From Camillea tinctor (taxonomy: Eukaryota > Ascomycota > Sordariomycetes > Xylariales > Xylariaceae): a stretch of DNA of 64,000 nucleotides. The stretch covers positions 372,001-436,000 of the forward strand of contig MU394066.1 in the NCBI GenBank assembly GCA_022578605.1, written 5' to 3'. Both the position numbers and the translations under genes were made by a program. Below are positions 60,969 through 64,000 of the stretch, piece after piece. Numbering within the stretch: position 1 is the first letter of the stretch; each line of letters begins with the position of its first letter. Below the pieces are notes generated by a model that saw only the letters and a list, made by a program, of their open reading frames with translations, had not been told where the DNA came from and searched no databases.

Positions 60969-61461
60969 CTTGGCTTTGGCATTTATTATTTTTAGAAGGA
61001 ATAAGAGTAGAAGAGAGAGAGAACATTGGATCGGGGGGGAGCTCGGTTTATATGGTGCTATATTGTATCAGGTCAATCCCAAATGCCGGGGTTTCTCCTC
61101 ATTTGCCAAATTTCATAATATTTTAGGAGCAGAGCTCTATGAAGGACTACGTTATGCACTTTGTTACCTATGTCCAGATAACTCGACGTCCTGTTTGAAT
61201 GCCTGTGAAGACATGGCGAGGTACCCGTCGCCTACGAAACTATCCTTCACACTACAGAAACTCTTCAACAAATTAATTTTGCAATTTATTTTTAGTTATT
61301 CATGAAGCCCCTATTTCCTAACTATAGAAATTCGAAGGAACCCTTTTACAGACTAGGTACATTCACTAGATATTTATATTTCCTCTGTTGCACCTGCTAG
61401 CTATGACAGCTTAGTCCGGGAACCCAAATCCATGTACCTATGTAGTCTCTTCGCTCTACTC
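60969..61461. promoter_or_regulatory. Spacer between precursor gene and ureohydrolase
   Basis: 493 bp holding the ureohydrolase promoter and the 3' UTR of the repeat precursor. Nothing else seen. Confidence 0.6.
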
Positions 61462-62088
61462 TTAGCGAATGAGGTAGTCTTTGTTCTCCTCCGAGCGGAT
61501 GGCATAATCATTCTCAGAGCGAATAGCATAGTCGTTCTCTGAACGGATAGCGTAGTCATTTTCGGAACGAATGGCGTAGTCCTTATTCTCCTCAGAACGG
61601 ATTGCGTAGTCGTTCTCGGAGCGAATGGCGTAATCATTCTCTGAACGAATAGCATAGTCCTTGTTCTCCGAGCGGATAGCATAGTCTTGGGCCTCCGCAC
61701 GGATGGCATAGTCATTCTCTGAGCGAATAGCATAATCCTTATTCTCCTCAGAGCGAATCGCGTAGTCATTCGCAGAACGAATGGCGTAATCCTTGTCTTC
61801 GGAACGGATAGCATAGTCATTCTCCGAGCGGATAGCGTAGTCATTCTCTGAACGTATGGCGTAGTCGTTCTCAGAGCGAATGGCATAATCTTGGGCTTCA
61901 GCGCGAATGGCGTAGTCTTTGTTCTGCTCTGAACGAATAGCATAATCGTTCTCTGAGCGAATGGCATAGGGCTTGATGCCACGAATGGCGTAGTCATTCA
62001 CAGACCGGATGGCATACTCCTGAGACTCGGGCACAGGGGCAGCATAGACAGCTCCGGCAAGGGTGAGAAGGGTAAATGCGTACTTCAT
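61462..62088 (-). CDS. Secreted repeat peptide precursor, candidate dikaritin (UstA-like) RiPP precursor
   Basis: Single exon, 208 residues. A signal peptide (MKYAFTLLTLAGAVYA, cut probably before APVPES) is followed by 22 head-to-tail units, 21 ending in YAIR and the last in YLIR. The common unit is SENDYAIR (ten copies); variants include SEENKDYAIR, AEAQDYAIR, SENKDYAIR, SEDKDYAIR, SANDYAIR and an early GIKPYAIR. Codons for the same residues vary between units, so the peptide and not the DNA is being kept. Signal peptide plus tandem core repeats containing Tyr is the UstA/PhomA/dikaritin precursor plan, and YAI matches the ustiloxin B core YAIG except for Arg in place of Gly. There are no KR or RR pairs as normally used by Kex2; every unit could be freed by cutting after the single Arg. 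Alternative: a structural repeat protein. Confidence 0.85.
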   Translation of the reverse strand: MKYAFTLLTLAGAVYAAPVPESQEYAIRSVNDYAIRGIKPYAIRSENDYAIRSEQNKDYAIRAEAQDYAIRSENDYAIRSENDYAIRSENDYAIRSEDKDYAIRSANDYAIRSEENKDYAIRSENDYAIRAEAQDYAIRSENKDYAIRSENDYAIRSENDYAIRSEENKDYAIRSENDYAIRSENDYAIRSENDYAIRSEENKDYLIR

Positions 62089-63871
62089 CTTGAAGGTTGA
62101 AAGAGTAGACTTAAAGGATAGGTTGTTAAGGTGCTTAGGAACGTCTTGAGATGGATGTAGAGACTTGTCTGATGTGTCTCTGGTGAAATGTGAGGCGTTG
62201 AGCTGCCCTTTAATAGACAGTCTCACAGTTCCCAATCCCCTATTGCCTTTCCTCCTTCTCTCCTTCCCTCTCTCCTCCCTTCTCTCTATCCCTCTATCCC
62301 CTCCCCCCCCCCTTTCTCCCTCTCCCTTGGTATCCCCTCAATATTCCCCGCCGTCACATCATCGTCGTTGATTCCATTTGGACCACCGAGGTCATACGGA
62401 TTGCATCGACCGTTGGTCCGAGAAAGACCTCGTGCATGAATGTCGGTCTTCTTAGTCACATCTCTCAAACTGTATACACTAGACCGATGGGAAATTTGTG
62501 ATGAGGAGGATCGTGGCCCCGTTAGAAACCTTGGAATAACCGCACATCACGAAGCTCAATATATGCATGTCAGAGGCGTATGGTGTCAGCATGAGGCGTG
62601 ATTAGGTAGGGCAGTTTGGAACGTGTTAACTAACTTGCACGTATGCCGATGAGCCCCAAACGTAAATAACCAGAAATTCTTGGCGAAGATCACCGAAAGG
62701 GGTGAATTAATAGGAGGCTGCCCAAACACATCTTAGAACGTGGAAACTGGTCTTTCAAGGTTACTGTAAAGTCTAGGCGTTAGATATTCTATTCCTTGAA
62801 ATGCAGGCATTCAAATCTTAATAGGACTGTATACTGCCTCGGAGGTCCTCTTAATGATGCTGACACGTTCTGCTATGTAGTAGAGCTCATCCTGATTTAC
62901 TACGGACGCTATGTGCATATTCTATAGCCAGACGTGTAAAATGTTTAGTCAGGAATGCATGATGTAGCATACATATAACCTACATGTCAGCACAGGACAG
63001 TGTGTAGTATCATGTGATGTCGGTTAGACCATTTCGATGGGTCTACCTAGTATTCTTGCTTACGGTTTTATATCCAACGGGCATATGGACCCGAGTACAG
63101 ATGCAAATTCACGCACACCTGCGGCTCATGTGTTTGTTACCTTCCAAAGACGGTTTGTTTTCTCTAGGTGGAGTGGGAGTCTAGGTGGAGTCAGGCCGGA
63201 AGGATTTCTCCTATTAACTATAGAATTGCCCGCATCCTCCTGATTGGTCAAACCTGTTTAGATAGACTGAGTAACTTATAACTCTAGATTCCAAGATATG
63301 GAACCCGAGGAGTAATTATTGTAGATACAGTAGATTGTATAGAATTATCAACGAACTGATCTCTATTCTCTCGGTCAAATTTGACAATGATGCAATCGTG
63401 GCACTACGCCGCCTGGCTGGGGCCAGTACAGAGAAATACGGACAAGATTATCGCGAGGGGCCGATCCGTACATCAATATGGTCACATGTAATGAGGCTAC
63501 ATTTTCAGGGTCAATGGCAGTCCCCGGGAATCCAGCTTCGAAGAGAAACTGTTACTTCCTGTATGCTTCGTCTTATTATAAGCTTTACTATCCATGACGG
63601 CGAAGTAAGCGGCATAACTACCTAGGTAGTCTTTAGTATATGTCAAGGTTCCCCAAGTTGCGCAGGGAAAACTACCATTGCCCATCCACTGAGTTGATCA
63701 CACGAAATCTAAGGCCCTAACTCGTTCCTGAACTTATTCCTCAACTTGTTCTTATATATCTATTTGCCTGTATAGTTGCTCGTATAGACAGACTATCCTA
63801 GCATCATCTTGACTATACACTTCTCGTTACCTTCAACTCACGATAAGCCCCGACTTCACTAAAGGTCCAAT
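62089..63871. promoter_or_regulatory. Divergent promoter region between the precursor and the UstYa-like start
   Basis: About 1.8 kb. The part next to the precursor gene has a long CT-rich tract (62230-62345). Near 63760 a TATATA stretch lies about 110 bp before the plus-strand start. Short frames in between (for example 63335-63625) show no recognisable content. Confidence 0.5.
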
Positions 63872-64000
63872 ATGGCCCCTAGGAATCAGGAATTGAAAGA
63901 CGTAGAAGTGGGAGAGCCTTTACTGGCGAGCTCATCTTTCTCGTCGCGATCCTCCGAGTCCAGCCCAACCGGCAGGCAGCCTTGTCATGCATGTATCCTC
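63872..64000 (+). CDS. Start of a possible UstYa/DUF3328-like protein (cut by window end)
   Basis: Only the first 43 codons are present. The frame reads MAPRNQELKDVEVGEPLLAS and then a Ser-rich stretch ending in TGRQPCHACIL at the edge. A short acidic and Ser-rich cytosolic head with a PLL motif, followed by the onset of a hydrophobic segment, is the usual N-terminus of UstYa-type (DUF3328) oxidases, which are type II membrane proteins. The diagnostic HxxHC motifs would lie beyond the window. Divergent position next to the repeat precursor supports the idea. It could equally be another membrane protein or a chance frame. Confidence 0.4.
   Translation, partial: MAPRNQELKDVEVGEPLLASSSFSSRSSESSPTGRQPCHACIL

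Noticed and set aside
61401..61997. Alternative frame over the peptide repeats (Thr-Met-Pro-Phe-Ala type repeats, 198 residues)
   Set aside because: It lacks a signal peptide, and synonymous variation preserves the YAIR frame instead.
61462..62040. Possible CRISPR-like array of regular repeats
   Set aside because: Repeats are in-frame 24-30 bp coding units without unique spacers, in a eukaryotic genome.

Overview
This is a window from a filamentous ascomycete (Pezizomycotina, most likely a Sordariomycete; the class is an inference). The evidence is short GT...AG introns of about 50-190 bp in almost every gene, a fungal-type HAC1/hacA bZIP gene, two Zn2Cys6 regulators, a fungal complex I accessory subunit, SKI2, CSM3/TIPIN and ESCRT-III DID2 homologues, and MITE-like inverted-repeat elements. 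I found no tRNA, rRNA, CRISPR or bacterial-type features. Exon limits below were read by eye from splice signals and reading frame.

Layout. 0.2-1.9 kb: hacA on the minus strand, with two overlapping reading frames separated by an Ire1-type non-conventional intron. 1.9-11.4 kb: a long gene-poor stretch with one pogo-like MITE. 11.4-18.9 kb: a broken short-chain dehydrogenase, a tannase/feruloyl esterase family enzyme, a Zn2Cys6 regulator, a MITE, and a small AT-hook/HTH protein. 19.5-31.3 kb: compact housekeeping block with did2, an orphan predicted CaaX protein, ski2, csm3 and a complex I subunit. 31.6-43 kb: an eight-exon Zn2Cys6 regulator, an F-box protein, a 1,036-residue uncharacterised protein and a fungal rhodopsin-like membrane protein. 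43-51.7 kb: a second gene desert. 51.7-56.5 kb: an eight-exon sugar transporter, a decayed chitinase tail and a 282-residue orphan. 57.3-58.3 kb: a foldback element with TIRs of about 225 bp and a 9-bp minisatellite core.

59.4-64 kb is the most interesting part. A membrane-anchored ureohydrolase (agmatinase/arginase superfamily) lies beside a secreted precursor made almost only of 22 copies of a peptide ending in Tyr-Ala-Ile-Arg. After a divergent promoter region, a gene start with the look of a UstYa/DUF3328 oxidase runs off the window end. Tyr-Ala-Ile is the first three residues of the ustiloxin B core. I therefore propose a dikaritin-type fungal RiPP cluster in which the core carries Arg instead of Gly, and in which the neighbouring ureohydrolase might act on that Arg or a derivative. 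The precursor architecture is seen directly; the cluster assignment and the ureohydrolase role are inference.

The rest of the window is mostly independent core genes rather than pathways. The large intergenic spaces carry a recurrent ACCTAGGT palindrome.
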